Below, piece by piece: positions 1-11,841 of a stretch of DNA of 64,000 nucleotides. Under the pieces are notes generated by a model. It was given only the letters and a program-made list of their open reading frames with translations. It ran no database searches and was not told where the DNA came from. Origin of the DNA: Porogramme epimiltina (Eukaryota > Basidiomycota > Agaricomycetes > Polyporales > Polyporaceae); the NCBI GenBank assembly GCA_900155495.1, contig FTLJ01000057.1, forward strand, positions 26,053-90,052, in the 5' to 3' direction. Position numbers and translations under genes: made by a program. The first letter of the stretch is position 1. Every line of letters starts with the position of its first letter.

Positions 1-121
1 GCGCATAGAATTGTGGCTTTTATACTCGTTGCACCGTCTTCCTGCGCTTCCAATACCCCGATATCCCATCGGCGAATGGGTCGCGGGAGCGATGTTGTGC
101 TTGACTCAGGGCGCAGCTGAC

Positions 122-245
122 CTCATATGGTCGGACCGCGTGGTGTAGGCCGAGGGCGCGGTGGTCTGATAGACGTCGAAGTCTCGAGTCATGTCGTAAT
201 ATCGGGAGAGATTGTAGTCGGCGAGAAGGAATTTCGGTGCAAAGA
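122..245 (-). CDS. Possible exon of an unidentified gene at the left edge
   Basis: On the minus strand an acceptor (CTCTTAG) is followed by about 41 codons with a protein-like composition, including APKFLLADYNLSRYYDMTRD, then a possible GTCAGC donor. The frame stops shortly after the donor, so a further exon would be needed toward position 1, where the window ends. A TATAAAAG-like string near position 20 could instead belong to another gene. I recognise no family. This may be a 3' part of a gene cut by the window edge, or chance coding-like sequence. Confidence 0.25.
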
Positions 246-817
246 CTAAGAGGTGGTGGAGGAGGAACACTTAGGTTGACAAACATGGGCGCTAACGATG
301 TCAGCCGTTCAAAAAACGAAAATATGATATAGTTACTACATATAGCAGCCATGCTGATAGTAACTAGTTAAGATGTTCAAGTACCTCATGCCGACTAATG
401 TCGCAAGTATAGCTAGTAGTGGGTGATCATGCCACTCATTCAGTTCGTACGCCCACCTCGTCATTCCCAGTACTTACTTGCAATGCTTTGTCGCGCAAAA
501 GCCTCTTCATGCCACCATGCCCTCGTCACTTCGAACTTCGCGGTGTCGCAGCCCGCAGCATTTGCAAAGTTCGGGCGCACTGACTCAGCATATATCTACG
601 TACGGCCATCGAACGCATGGACAAAGCGAGTGCTCATGGTACAAATGAGGCCTTCGCTTACAACAGAGGTCACAAAATACGGTACCGCAGAATGCGGGCT
701 ATTTGAACACATCATGATAAGTCCACATTCTCCTGGCCACAAAGTGCCATCAGGCGAGATAGATAGAGCAATAGTGGAGAACGTACAAGAAGCAGCAAAC
801 CACAAGGGATGTGATCT

Positions 818-3530
818 TTATTCAACCGGAACTGTAGATTTCCATGAGTAAAGTGCTCCGTCCCGATAGAGCACCACATGTCCATGAACCCTGTACTCAC
901 CAGGAGGCCTGTCAATGATCTCCTCGGCTAGATACCATGCTCCTAAACCGCACATCAGAGACTACAAACCGAATGAGTACGGAGGACATACTATCTCCCG
1001 TGAGCGTCTTCTCGTTCCACGTCTGTCCGTCGCCGAGCCAATACATCCGGTTGTCTACAGCATCCTTACGCTCGTAATCAAAGTCCTCCCATCTTGGATG
1101 CTGCAGGGCGCGGAGCGCGTGGAGTGTGGAGCCTGCGCACGCAGCACGCGTTAAATACTGAGTCAAAGACTACGACACGACCGCACCTGGCCACAGCCCG
1201 ATCACCCGGCCCTCCTCTTTTCCGTCCTTGTACCACGAGCGGCATTTCTCGCTATAGACGGTCTTTCGAGAACAAAAGTAAGTTTTATCGACATCTAATC
1301 ACCACGTAAAACGGACCTTGGGGAAGTAGCTCTGGGGGCGCCCTCAGCATCAGCTCCGCAAGGCGCGGAGCGCGCAGCACGCCACGTACCTCGAGGTACC
1401 TATCAAACTCGCGCAGCGCCTCCGTCTTGATCTCGATGCTCTTCAGCCGCTCACGCTGCATCTTCGCCGCAGCCTGCACAGCGTACAGGACCTCGAACTC
1501 GATCAGGGCGAGTAACGAGCCAGAACCGACAGCTGAATTCGGACCGAGTGACATGAACAGGTTCGGGAACCCGTCCACGCACACGGAAAGGTAGGTTTCG
1601 GGGTGCGGCGTGAAGCGCGCGTTCAGCGAGCGGCCACCGCGCCCCAGGATCGGGAACGGGAGCTTGAAGCTGGTGTCGTACCCTGAGTATGTGATCGAAG
1701 GAACGATGTGTATGAGCGGGGTGCGGTGCGGTGCAATGAGAGAAGAAAGGGGGGGACAGAACACACCGGTGGCAAGGAAGACCACATCTAGCTCTTGGAC
1801 CTTCCCATCAGCAGTCTCAATGCCTTTCTCAGTAAACCGCTTGATGGGCTCCGAGACGAAATTTACCTGCATGGAGGGTGAGTCTCCACACAAATGAGCA
1901 TGGTAGAATCGCGACGTACATTGTCTTCGCATAGCGCTTCAAGATACCCAGGGCCGGGTGTTAGTCGGCGGCACGCGACGGGGAATTCGGGCATCACTAT
2001 AACACGTAGGGGGGGTTTTTGAGCTGTGGGAGCCCAGGGAGGCCCAGGGGCGCGACGCACGCTTCGCTGCAATCTCAGGGCGCTTCGCGAGCTTCTTCTC
2101 CATGTTCGCCCGGAAGAGCTCCTTGCCCATGAGCTGCATCGGTGTCCCGCGCAGCGTAGACGAGTGTATGGACTATATAGGTGTGGGTATGTGCACCTGG
2201 TCAGCGTCGCGAAGGGGAATGTTGCACGCGCAGAGAGCACGTACGTTGATCTCCGTCTCTAGAGTGAAGCGGAAGTTCTTGTAGAACTCGGGGTCAGTTC
2301 GGAACCTCTCGCGCTCTTCGGGGGTGAATGTGACTATAGGCGATTAGCACCGGGGGCGAAATGCAAGGGAAAGGGTGCGTACAATCCTCAGCAGATGACT
2401 CGTCGCGCCCCAGGAGCTCCGCGAATGTGTTACTTCCGAACGGAACAGCGAGCCACGTCTTTCCGCGGACATAGTTGACGAGCTTGGAAACGCGCGGTTG
2501 GAGCGCAGGCACAATCTGCAGCGCGCTCGAGCCCTGTCCACAGAGAGAGCTGTCACTTCAAGCAGTGGGCCGCACAGCAATGTCGAGGCGAGACGTACGA
2601 CTCCGACAACACCGACGCGCTTGTCGCGCCATTGGTCCGCAACCTCCTCCCACGACTTATCTTCCGGATCAAACCCTGCGCTATGGTGCAGCACGCCCTT
2701 GAATTCCTCAAGACCAGGAATGTCTGGCATATTCCACCTGCTGAGCGCGCCATACGCGGTGAGCAACAGGTCTGCGCTATCCTCTATCTCCTCAGTCTCA
2801 GCGGGAGCATCGGGCTTAGGGCGGCGGACGCGGACGTGCCACTTTCCACTGGGTTCATCGTAGCGCGCATGTATGACCTCGTGGCTAAGCTTAATGTAAC
2901 GCATGAGCTTGTACTTGTCGACGATGCCTTTGAGGTATTCGCAGATCTCCACTCCAGGTGCGTAGAACGCAGACCAGTCGTGCTAATAGATGGGTCAAAC
3001 GGCGGACAAATGAAGAGCAACAGGATTCGAACCTTCTCCTCGAAGGATAGTTGATACTGTAGATGTATTCAGTAGAAGAAGACAAGGTTATGGAGGAAGA
3101 GAGGTCATACGCAATGCGCAGGGATGTCGCACGCGAGGCCACTGCAACGTGCAGCATATCAGAGTGCGATCAAGAACGAAATGATGACAGACATAGGGAC
3201 AGCGGAGACTCACGGATATCGATTGTTGAACCACGTTCCACCAACGCCCGCGCTTTTCTCGTATATGGTTAATTCAACATTAGGGATCTTCTGTGGAAAC
3301 CTACACCACAGTACCTTGAGCCGCGGTGAAGACCCATCAGAAAGAAATTGTGCGTACCGAATGCCAGCTATGATCCCACTGAAGCCAGCCCCGATGACTA
3401 TGACCTTGATGGGGACGTACTCGTCGACGCAGAAGTCGCCGAGAGGGAATGTAGGCGGAGGCGTAACGGAATCTACGGGGCCGTTCATCTTCGCTCTTGC
3501 GAGGAGCTTAGAGAGTCCTCGTACGGACAT
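818..3530 (-). CDS. Flavin-dependent monooxygenase (FAD/NADPH-binding, Baeyer-Villiger/FMO type)
   Basis: The spliced product is about 580-600 residues with two Rossmann sites. The N-terminal FAD motif is VIVIGAGFSG, followed by VGGTWFNNRYPG. Middle exons give SAFYAPGVEICEYLKG and DKYKLMRYIKLSHEV. The NADPH motif VGVVGVGSSALQIVPAL appears only after removing a 65-nt intron near 2.53-2.60 kb, which supports an intact gene. The C-terminal exons carry HPRWEDFDYERKDAVDN and WLGDGQTW, typical of this fungal group, and end ...YSWKSTVPVE-stop at 818. The enzyme should use NADPH, O2 and FAD to oxygenate a small substrate; the substrate is unknown. Start is the ATG at 3530, but the ATG at 3488 (MNGPVDSV) is equally plausible. 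I count at least ten short introns. No partner pathway genes are adjacent. Confidence 0.88.
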
Positions 3531-5483
3531 TGAGGTAAGGGGGACTATGTCGGAGGAGGCAACCGGCCTCCGTGCGATATAAGAGCTCTCGGGTAGCTTG
3601 CTAGCGTGATAAGTGTTCCCATGACCGGACCTAATAAAAGAATATCAGCGGAAAGGGCCGCTGAGAGAAGGATGACTTACGAGAAGTCATGGGACTGCGG
3701 CCACCAAGCCAGTGCGGGGCCGGACGCGATTTGAGTGAATTGTTCACACAACACACCGATGGCGCGCGGAGGCTGCGTTACAACGCGGAGTAAACGCGGG
3801 ACATGTGGCGTGATAGCGTAACAAGGTTAGATGCTTGTTACAGAGTTTCTATGCCTCTTTGCGCGGACTCAACTTGAGAAACAGTTAATGAACATCTTGA
3901 GTGACAAAGACACTCGACCTGGTCCGAATGCCGCAGTTCTAATTTGTATTCACCGGCATGGACCAGCCGCATGCTCGAGGACCGGTCTTCACCGGTTTGT
4001 TCTTATGCATTCGAAGGCAAAGGAACGTCTTCCACTCTGGTTTAAGTTGCGCCTCTGCTCTGTGCCGCCCAAGACGAACGTTCACGGTCGAGCATTGATG
4101 TATGGCGCAGAAAAGCCCCTGGTACCGGACTCTGCTACAGATGTTGAAACGATTTGCTAGTCTCGTCGTAGAAACCGCCGCACAAACGTTGTCCAGTGTC
4201 AGCTGCATTTTTGGGATCGTCAGCACCCCTGAGAAACTGCCCATCAGCTACACATCCTCAAAACAACGTCACGGTTGAGTATTTACCACTTTTCTCTCAC
4301 GTACTGTGGCACGAGGCAATGATCGTCACATACACTGGGTTCAGTGTTTGAGAATGTCGCTCGGCTACTAGCTGAGAGCACCCCAAAGCGAACTGCGAGC
4401 TGAGCTGCTGGTAGAGTCCTGGAAGTTACGCTGGCAGTATAAGCAAGCCGTCCTATAGATAAGCATGGGAGTGAGCCGAAAAGGGGTTTAGGGCAGGTGC
4501 CAGGCACTAGCGCGTCACCGTCCTGCAGCTTCCGCACAACACAAGCTGCTACTTATCCGCAAATCTACGGCTAAGAAACCTCGCCGGATACGTCTTTGCA
4601 GCGTTCAAAATCCACCTCCTTGCGGTGTACAAAGGGTTAAAAGTCGGTTTCCCCAACATCCCAGGCCGTTCTTGATGCATCCGCGATGATCAGTTTGCGC
4701 CCTTCACTAGAACACCCCATGAGATGCGCTGTTGTTTCGCCTTAGGGAGCGTGTCCGGAGTCGTCTTCATGGTGCGTGTGTCTCATAAATACTGGCTCTA
4801 CGCGCAGTGTACCACATGCACATCACTGATACCTATTCATGCATAGTGTCGTGGCAGATACGCCTTCCCTCTATTTTCTCCCATTGCTTCCTCTCTCCGC
4901 TCCCTCCTCCTCTACTACGCAATTATTCCTGACAAGATGCAAGATCAAGGGAGATAGCAGCTACTAGGAGGTCGATAGGGATAGTGTGGAGGGGCTCTTG
5001 GGGTTCGTGGGCGTGCGGCAGTTGACTGGAAGGTGCGTTTGTTTGTTTGTCCCCAGCCACTATCCCTGCAGGAAACTTGTACATGCGAGAAGCAGGAATC
5101 AGCTTCGCATACGACAGAGACTGTGCCGCTCTGCTACTCTAAGCCTTTGGTTGAGGTGTTGGGTAGATATGTCGCTGCTGGTACTGCTGGAGAACCCACG
5201 ATTCATCACAGGATTCGTGCGCTGGCCAGCCTATATACACGTAGGGAGATGGTCTATACAAAACTTGTAAAATACTGTTTACGTATGCCCATGAGTGCCA
5301 GTGTAAAGGTTCTGCTTGCCGCAGCTTTGAGCCGTTATGTCCAGACCACAAAAAGTCACGTGCTTCAAGAAGACCCCCAAGCCAACGCTCACGCACAATA
5401 TCTCGCATCTTCCTTCCGTCTTTCCCTCGTTACCCCGACCACGGCTAGCCCTCAACTTAGCGCAATCATTGCACGACTCGCCG
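3531..5483. other. Intergenic region, no recognisable gene
   Basis: About 1.95 kb between the divergently placed monooxygenase and the first F-box gene. Open frames of up to about 110 codons exist on both strands near 3.83-4.24 kb, but they overlap each other and match no family. The part just before 5484 is open in two frames because the F-box reading frame extends upstream without an in-frame stop. The conserved start shared with the paralog is at 5484. Confidence 0.5.
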
Positions 5484-7062
5484 ATGTCGTCGCCATGGAC
5501 GAGGGTGAAACAGCTTGTGCTAGGGCGTCGGGTGGGGAGCCAGGGGAAGAGGAAGGACGGAAGGGTGCGGACATTGGTGTGCTGGCCAGATCGCCAAAAC
5601 TTACCCCGTCGTCACCCGCCCCCTCTCATCCGCCAGGACATCAAACTCCCCCTAGAGCTGTGGCGAATGGTCTTCGAATTCCTCCTCGACGACGCCGAGC
5701 ATGACCCCGCAGCTACCCGTGGACTGGCTGCTGCCGCGGCAGTCTGCAGGGGTCTCCAACATGAGGCGGAGGCAGCACTCTACCGCCGAGTCTCCATCGG
5801 TCCCAGCATCCGTCAGATACACACATTCACTCAGACCGTATCCGAGAACGTCCAGCACGCTGCGGCCGTCAAATCTCTCCGTATAGAAATACCGGACCTC
5901 GACATTCCTTTACACCTTTTCCCCGAAAACCGCTTCCGCCTGTGCACCCCCCTCCCCAGATGTCCAGGTGCGCGACGCGTCAGTCCCGTCACCACCGACT
6001 ACCTCCATGATCCATTATCCGAGCTTTTCCAAAAGACGGTCAACCTCGCCGAATTAGACTTCGTCGCCCTGGACGACTTTCCATACACACTTCACGACGC
6101 AACGTCCCAGCTGCACACCTTGCGCACGACGCATGCAGGCCTCGAGCTCTTACACATGGAGGAGAACCGCGTCATCCCGACCTCCCAAGGCCAGCCTCGA
6201 CGGGACCGCTACACCCCGCTCCCCACGCTCGACGCACTGCGCGCGCTCACGCTGAACATGCGTGGGGTCGAGTACCGCGCGCAGGATCTCCAAGTGAGCT
6301 TCCACCAGTACCGCGTGACGCACCTCGCACTGGACCTTGCGCCGAACCGCTCTGTGGCGCGGGACCTGCTCCCGCTCCTGTGCGACACGCTAGTGTCGTT
6401 CAAGATGGTGCTCGCGCCGTTGACGGGCGAGCTGAGCCCATTCCAGCGCTGGTCCCTCCGTTTCAGGTCGGATGTCCACCTCTGGCCAACACAGATCCTC
6501 GACGACACGGTTCTCCCTGTCCTGCGGCACTTGGAGATCTGCGAGACAGAGTACACGTACCATCCGGTGAGTGTGCTCCCTTTCTCTCTCCTGCTCCCTT
6601 CCCCCTTTCTCTCTCTTCCGCCCCCTTCCCCCTTCTCTCTCTCCTGCTCCCTTCCTCTTGTCTTTCCTTCCGCAACACTTCCCCTTACGCCTCTTCCCCC
6701 CGCAGACCGATGTCAGCACCCCGCACCGGTTCGTTGACTTCGCGGCACACGCGTGGCGTGGTGCGTGCCCTGCACTGCGCACGTTCGTGTGGCGGCCTTC
6801 TGCGTTCCACGGCCGGCTCGCGCGCAGCCCGCAGGGGGGCCGTTTCTGTGATGCGCTGCGTGCGTACACGGGTGCACTGTTCGCCGCATGGCCCACCCTC
6901 ATGCGCGTCGAGCGGCCGCGGCTCGAGGATGTGGAGTTCCCATTCACGGAGGGGGAGCCGCCGTATGTCGCGTTTGTGCGTACGGAGGAGGCAGGCGATG
7001 GCGACGAAGACTACGATGTGTGGCCATGGAGGTACGATAATGATCTGTGGAAGAGGGCGTGA
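5484..7062 (+). CDS. F-box-like protein, copy 1 of a tandem pair
   Basis: Two exons (5484-6566 and 6706-7062) encode 479 residues. The F-box-like helix region is KLPLELWRMVFEFLLDD, followed by an alanine-rich segment and a long tail without a repeat I can name. It likely acts as a substrate adaptor of SCF ubiquitin ligases, by analogy with the expanded F-box families of Agaricomycetes. The start MSSPWTRVKQLVL is chosen because the paralog at 9877 begins MSAPWTRVKQLVL. Relative to the paralog, about 31 codons between the start region and the F-box are read in another frame because two deletions (7 nt and 2 nt) compensate each other. Exon 2 is 357 nt in both copies. The intron is 139 nt here against 68 nt in the paralog, expanded by pyrimidine-rich repeats. 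The F-box assignment is moderately sure. Confidence 0.75.
6567..6705 (+). repeat. Pyrimidine-rich repeat expansion inside F-box intron
   Basis: The intron contains about three degenerate copies of a roughly 30-nt CT-rich unit (CTCCCTTTCTCTCTCCTG-like). The paralogous intron at 10957-11024 has a single short pyrimidine tract and the same ends, so the extra ~70 nt arose by local duplication. Confidence 0.7.
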
Positions 7063-8876
7063 GGTACGTTATGTGTTGCGCAGGGAGCTTGCTGGGCGAT
7101 CTTTCCCGACTGCGTTGTTTATCTGGATGTACGTATATCACGTATCCTATTAGTTGGCTAATCCTGTAGTGTAGTGTACATCTCTGCGAGTATTGATGTT
7201 GGATTTTTGGACCTTGCATTCATGTGGACCGCCAAGCTCAAACTCAAACTATGTTTTAGTCAAGGTCGTTCCTTAATGCAGGCTATGCGGTTCGATAAGT
7301 CCTCCTATTCCTTATCATCCATGATTGCGCTGATCCATCTTCCTTCGCACACTCCCAGCACACCGCAATGACGACGCCTCCGGTGGCATTCAATAGGAAC
7401 TAGATGCGAGCTGTCATCGAGTCTCCAGCTATAAGATGCCCATAGGCGTCCTGGATGTCTATACAAAGTGAGCACTGAATAGCGCCCTCCCCTCCCCCTC
7501 CTATCGCGAGGCCAGACAACTACAGGAGTATCCGCCGTACCCGCAGCAGTGCCCTCGGCGCCAAGCACCCCGCTGCGGCCCCTTTCGTGCCCCTCACGAC
7601 GGGCATTCCCCGATTTTCCACGGTGAAAAAACCATGTAAAAACCGAGGCAGGTAAAATCCTTTTTGATCGTTTTTTAATCGTTTCCATCCCTGCAAAGAC
7701 ATTTCCCGTCGAAAGGTTTTTTGTTGGTAGAAAACCGTCTAGACAATATATCTATTCACACCAAACACAAATCTAGCGGCGTGGTATGCTAGAGCATAGA
7801 AAAGACCACCCTTTCATTGATATAAATGGATTACTGCATTCTACAGAGCAGGCGCGCGGAGGGCACCACGCCACTCCCGGCAGCGACCGGCCTTCGGGCT
7901 TCCACACCTAACGGCGCTGCACCCTCCTTTTGGTAATGCCCCGTGCCTTATTGTTCCGCCCCGCGCTACTCCCAATTGCTCCGCACCGCGCCACACCACT
8001 CTCAACTGCACCATCGTGCAACGCACCACCGCACTGCCGTTCTACACCATGCTATACACGACTGGACAATCGCCTTCCATTACAGGGCGACACGGTTAGG
8101 AGGGCGCGGTGCGGTGCGGAGCGATTGGGAGCAGCGGCGGGCGGAATAATCAGGCGCGGGGCGGCGCGGGGCATTACTAAAAAGAGGGTGCGGCGCGATT
8201 GGCTTGAGGGCCGGTCGTTGCCGGGAGCGGCGTGGTCCTCCGCGGGCCTGCCCTGCAGGATGCGGTAATTCATGTATACGAACGAAAAGGATACCTTCTC
8301 TAACACGCCGTTAGACTTTTGTTTGGTGTGAATAGATATATTGTCTAGACGGTTTTCTACCAACAAAAAACCTTTCAAAGGGAAACGTCTTTACAGGACT
8401 AAAAACGATTAAAAAACGATCAAAAAGGATTTTACCTGCCTCGGTTTTTACATGGTTTTTCCACCGTGGAAAATCGGGGAATGCCCGTCGTGCCTCATAC
8501 CGGTGCCCCAATATGGACATGGGCATGTGACGCGGTCGCTCCCAATGCACTGCACCGCACCCTATGCGCCACTCCGCTCCCTCGAACACATCCATGGATG
8601 CGCCAAGCCCCCCTCGCGCCCAATATTGCCACTCCTGCGGCGCAAATTCAAGTTATCGCTTGACCAGGAGGTCCCGATTGACGTTTTGGACAGCTCAGTT
8701 TCCAAAGAAGACGCGAGTGAAGCCAGCTGATGCGGGGAGGGTGGAGGAGCACTGATGTCCTTGCTCCATAGCTCCTCCACGGCCCACATATAAGTCGAGG
8801 GGTTCTCTCTCCCGGAAGGCAACACCCTTCCAGATCCGTCACCTACTATTCACTACCTATTTCCACGCCTGCGACT
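7063..8876. other. Intergenic region carrying the foldback insertion
   Basis: In the second duplicated block only about 200 bp separate the F-box gene from the CsbD-like sequence; here the distance is about 1.8 kb. Half of the excess is the near-palindromic element at 7595-8492. The flanks 7063-7594 and 8493-8876 contain no recognisable gene. The last 100 bp precede the small gene at 8877 and include a TATAAG string near 8790. Confidence 0.6.
7595..8492. mobile_element. Foldback / MITE-like element with ~400-bp inverted arms
   Basis: The left arm begins CACGACGGGCATTCCCCGAT at 7595 and the right arm ends with its reverse complement at 8492. The outer ~195 bp of the arms are nearly identical: both contain ACCATGTAAAAACCGAGG, GGTTTTTTGTTGGTAG and GACAATATATCTATTCACAC in inverted order. 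Complementarity continues inward with more mismatches and small indels, for example the GCCACTCCCGGCAGCGACCG region, to about 7995 and 8095. This leaves a loop of roughly 100 bp. The flanking trinucleotide CCT at 7592-7594 and 8493-8495 is a possible 3-bp target duplication. No transposase is encoded, so it would be non-autonomous. Absence from the second duplicated block supports insertion after, or loss following, the duplication. Superfamily is uncertain; the CAC- termini with a 3-bp duplication would suit a CACTA-type relic. Confidence 0.75.
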
Positions 8877-9321
8877 ATGTCGATAACTATGATGCATGGC
8901 GACGCGAAGCCCACGCAGCCCTGGACCGCCGCTGACCCGACTGTCGACTTCCAATCATCCACGGCCGCGATCGAAAACGCGAGCCTTCGCGACAACGTAG
9001 CAAAGGAGAGGCGCTGTGTGTGTATATGGCTGGCGATATACCTTGGTTCTGCTGACATCGTTATCATCTCTCTATTAGTGAGCGGCGGAGGGCAGCCCCT
9101 TTCGCGCACCGTCTCGAGACATGTTGGCGACGAGCTCGTGAAGACGAAAAGGAGAGCAAGTCTGAGCGATAAGCTCGTCGGTACGTCACTTCCCCTCAGG
9201 CTTTTCGAGGCGATCTAAACTCATTTGATCATGTATTATAGGGAACGTCGAAGTTCTCGCGGGACGAGTAGTAGGGAACCAGGACATGATCGAGCGCGGG
9301 CAGATGCGTAAAGGGCTGTGA
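8877..9321 (+). CDS. Small hypothetical protein with a CsbD-like tail, copy 1
   Basis: ATG at 8877 opens MSITMMHGDAKPTQPW. A probable 57-nt intron (9022-9078, GTATAT..TTAG, with CTGAC branch site) and a second intron (9181-9241) give about 108 residues ending DKLVGNVEVLAGRVVGNQDM, then IERGQMRKGL and TGA. The ending, with its K-VG-x-EV-AG-V pattern, recalls small fungal CsbD-like or stress-associated hydrophilic proteins. That is only a resemblance. The first intron is a multiple of three without a stop, so retention would give 127 residues. A decayed second copy lies at 11577-11841. Confidence 0.5.
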
Positions 9322-9876
9322 GGAGCCCCCTGGGAGGACCAAATGTGTTACCCTCGCGTATTCCTCTTCGCTGTGACGATGTATGATAACATTCCACTTG
9401 GGTTAGCAATGTCATGGGTCATAATGCACGTCAGAGTGTATCGCGTGATGTGCCAAGGAGCAGGTGTATGAACTCGGCTTACACTGCACGTAGTAGGGCG
9501 CGGCCAAAGAACAGTTGGCTCCTGGTCATGGCGTCTGCTATTTTAGCACCCCCGCCCTCATGGGAGACACTGACAGCTCTGTCAAGGAGTCGCGGGGGAA
9601 AGGGGGAGACGAGAACACGAATAGCACGAATCTAGAATGGCAGACTATCGTGAATCAGAAGAAGCTAGATCTGTTGAAGGACTCCCTGAGTGAGAAGCCA
9701 ATAGAATCAAACCATCAATGATGGCGGTCTTGAATAGTTTTGTTGTAGTCCCTTCTTTCTCTAGAATAGGAATACCGAACCTAAGCGGCTGCACCTATTC
9801 TTTGCTCTAGACGCCACTCTCTTTGACATTGTTTCGCGCAACGGACGGCCCTTGCCTCAGTGCCGCCGACTCGTTG
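9322..9876 (+). other. Intergenic, with relic of a methyltransferase 5' end
   Basis: This stretch is similar to 11842-12100, which precedes the intact methyltransferase: both contain TGTGCCAA(G/A)(G/A)AGC and then CCCTCATGGGAGACA. At 9560 the relic frame reads MGDTDSSVKESRGKGGD and stops after 53 codons, whereas the gene at 12082 reads MGDIDSQHNTHG and continues. Only the 5' end was kept in this block, so I treat it as a duplication remnant, not a gene. Confidence 0.55.
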
Positions 9877-11381
9877 ATGTCGGCGCCGTGGACGAGGGTG
9901 AAACAGCTCGTGCTAGAGCATCGGGTGAAGATCCAAGGGAAGAGGAAGGATGGGACTGGGAAGGGTGCGGATATTGATGTGCTGGCAGGATCGCCAAAAC
10001 GTACGCCATCGTCGTCCGCCTCCTCTCTCATCCTACAAGGCATCCAGCTACCCCTAGAACTGTGGTGGATAGTCTTCGAATTCCTCCTCGGCGATGTCGA
10101 GCATGACCCCGCAGCGACCCGCGGACTGGCTGCTGCCGCCGCAGTCTGCAGAGGTTTCCAACGTGGGGCGAAGGCAGCACTCTACTGTCGGGTCTCTATC
10201 GGGCCTAACATGCGACAGGTACAGACATTCGCTCAGACAGTGATCCGGAATGCCCAACATGCTACGGCCGTCAAGTTTCTCCGCATAGAAATACCAGACC
10301 TTGACGCTCCTCTACACCCTCTCTTCGAAAGTATCTCCCGCCTGTGCACTCCCCTCCCGAGATGCCCAGGTGCGCAATGCGTCAGTTCCGACACTCCCGA
10401 TTGCCTCCGTGATCTATTATGCGAGCTCCTCCAAAAGACGGTTAATCTCGTCGAATTGGATTTCGTCGCTCTCGACGACTTCCCATACGCACTTCACGGC
10501 GCAACGTTCCAGCTGCACACTCTGCGCACGACACACGCAGGCCTTGAGCTCCTCCACAATGAGGAGAATCGCGGCACCCCGACCTCCCAAGGCCAACTCT
10601 ACCCTCCACCACCCACACTCGGCGCTTTACACGTGCTCACGCTGAACATGCGAGGGGTCGAATACCGCGCGCAGGCTCTTCAAGTGAGTTTCCACCGGTA
10701 CCACATAACACACCTCGCACTGGACTTTGCGCCAACCCGCTCCGTCGCGCGGGACTTGCTCCCTCTCTTGTGCGATACGTTGGTATCGTTCAAGATGGTG
10801 CTCGCGCGGCTGACAAGCGAGCTCAGCCCACCCCAGCGTTTGGCCCTCGGATTTAGGACAGACGCCCACTTGTGGCCAACACAGATTCTCGGCGACACGG
10901 TTCTTCCCGTCCTGCGGTATCTGGAGCTCTGCGAGACGGATTACAACTACAGCCTGGTGAGTGCTCCCCATTCCTACTGTCTTTCCTTCCGCGACACTTT
11001 CCCTCATGCCCCTCCCCATCACAGACCGATTTGAACATCCCGCACCGGTTCGTCCACTACGCGGCGCATGCGTGGCGTGGAGCGTGCCCCGCACTGCACA
11101 CGTTTGTGTGGCGGCCCTCTAAGCTCCACGTCCGGCTCGCACGCAGCTCTGAAGGGGGTCGCTTCTGCGACGCGCTGCGTGCGTATACGGGTGCGCTGTT
11201 CGCCGCGTGGCCCGCGCTCGTGCGGGTCGAGCGGCTGCGGCTAGAGGATTTGGAGTTCCCATTTACGGAGGGAGAGCCACCATATGTCGCATTTGTGCGT
11301 GTAGGCAGGGGAGGGGCTGGCCGCAGAAAATACAAGGTGCAGCCGTGGTGGTACGATAACGATCTATGGAAGAGGGCGTGA
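9877..11381 (+). CDS. F-box-like protein, copy 2 of a tandem pair
   Basis: Two exons (9877-10956, 11025-11381) encode 478 residues collinear with the gene at 5484. The F-box-like core is QLPLELWWIVFEFLLGD. The two proteins share long stretches such as RTTHAGLELLH and TLNMRGVEYRAQ, and both end YDNDLWKRA. Between start and F-box this copy reads GADIDVLAGSPKRTPSSS, which copy 1 has in a shifted frame. Role inferred as for copy 1. Which copy is ancestral is not evident, but this one has the shorter intron and lacks the insertion downstream. Confidence 0.75.
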
Positions 11382-11576
11382 GGTCTATTGTGCAGCTGAT
11401 GGGGCACGAAGAACGCTGTTCTTAATGTTTGCTTTCGTAGAGGCGTTTGGATTGTGAATACAACCGATTTGCTGCCTCCTGCTGCCATTCACGGGGCTAT
11501 GCTCATCTCCCGTATGGCTCCCTCCTATACACTGAATACAGTAACTTCACCGTCTCCCTGCCCTACCCGAACCAAC

Positions 11577-11841
11577 CCGACAACGTAACAAAGGAGAGGT
11601 GTGGTGTGTGGGGGGGCAGCCCTTGCCCGTACCACCTCAAGATATGTTGGGGACGAGCTCGCGAAGACGAACAGGAGGGCACGTCTGAGCGATAAGCTCA
11701 TTAGTATGTCCCTACACAAGTTTCTCTTCACTGTTGGAGCTAGTTCGGTCATATATCGCAGGGAACGATGAAATGCGAACAGGGTGAGCGGTTGGGAATC
11801 CTGACATGACCGAGCGCGGACAGATGCGCAAGGGGTTGTAG
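11577..11841 (+). pseudogene. Decayed second copy of the CsbD-like small gene
   Basis: The sequence aligns with 8989-9321: GACAACGTA(A/G)CAAAGGAGAG, then GAGCGATAAGCTC, then the 3' end encoding GNPDMTERGQMRKGL and TAG. The reading frame is broken in between and no start corresponding to MSITMM is visible. The 57-nt segment proposed as intron 1 in copy 1 is missing, so the copy either lost that intron or never had it. Conservation of the last codons and stop contrasts with the loss of the front. Confidence 0.5.

Noticed and set aside
423..851. 142-codon plus-strand open frame at the left edge
   Set aside because: No family match; it overlaps antisense the last exon of the monooxygenase.
2531..2600. 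Possible disruption of the NADPH site in the monooxygenase
   Set aside because: Removing a GTACGT..ACAG intron gives the intact VGVVGVGSSA motif.
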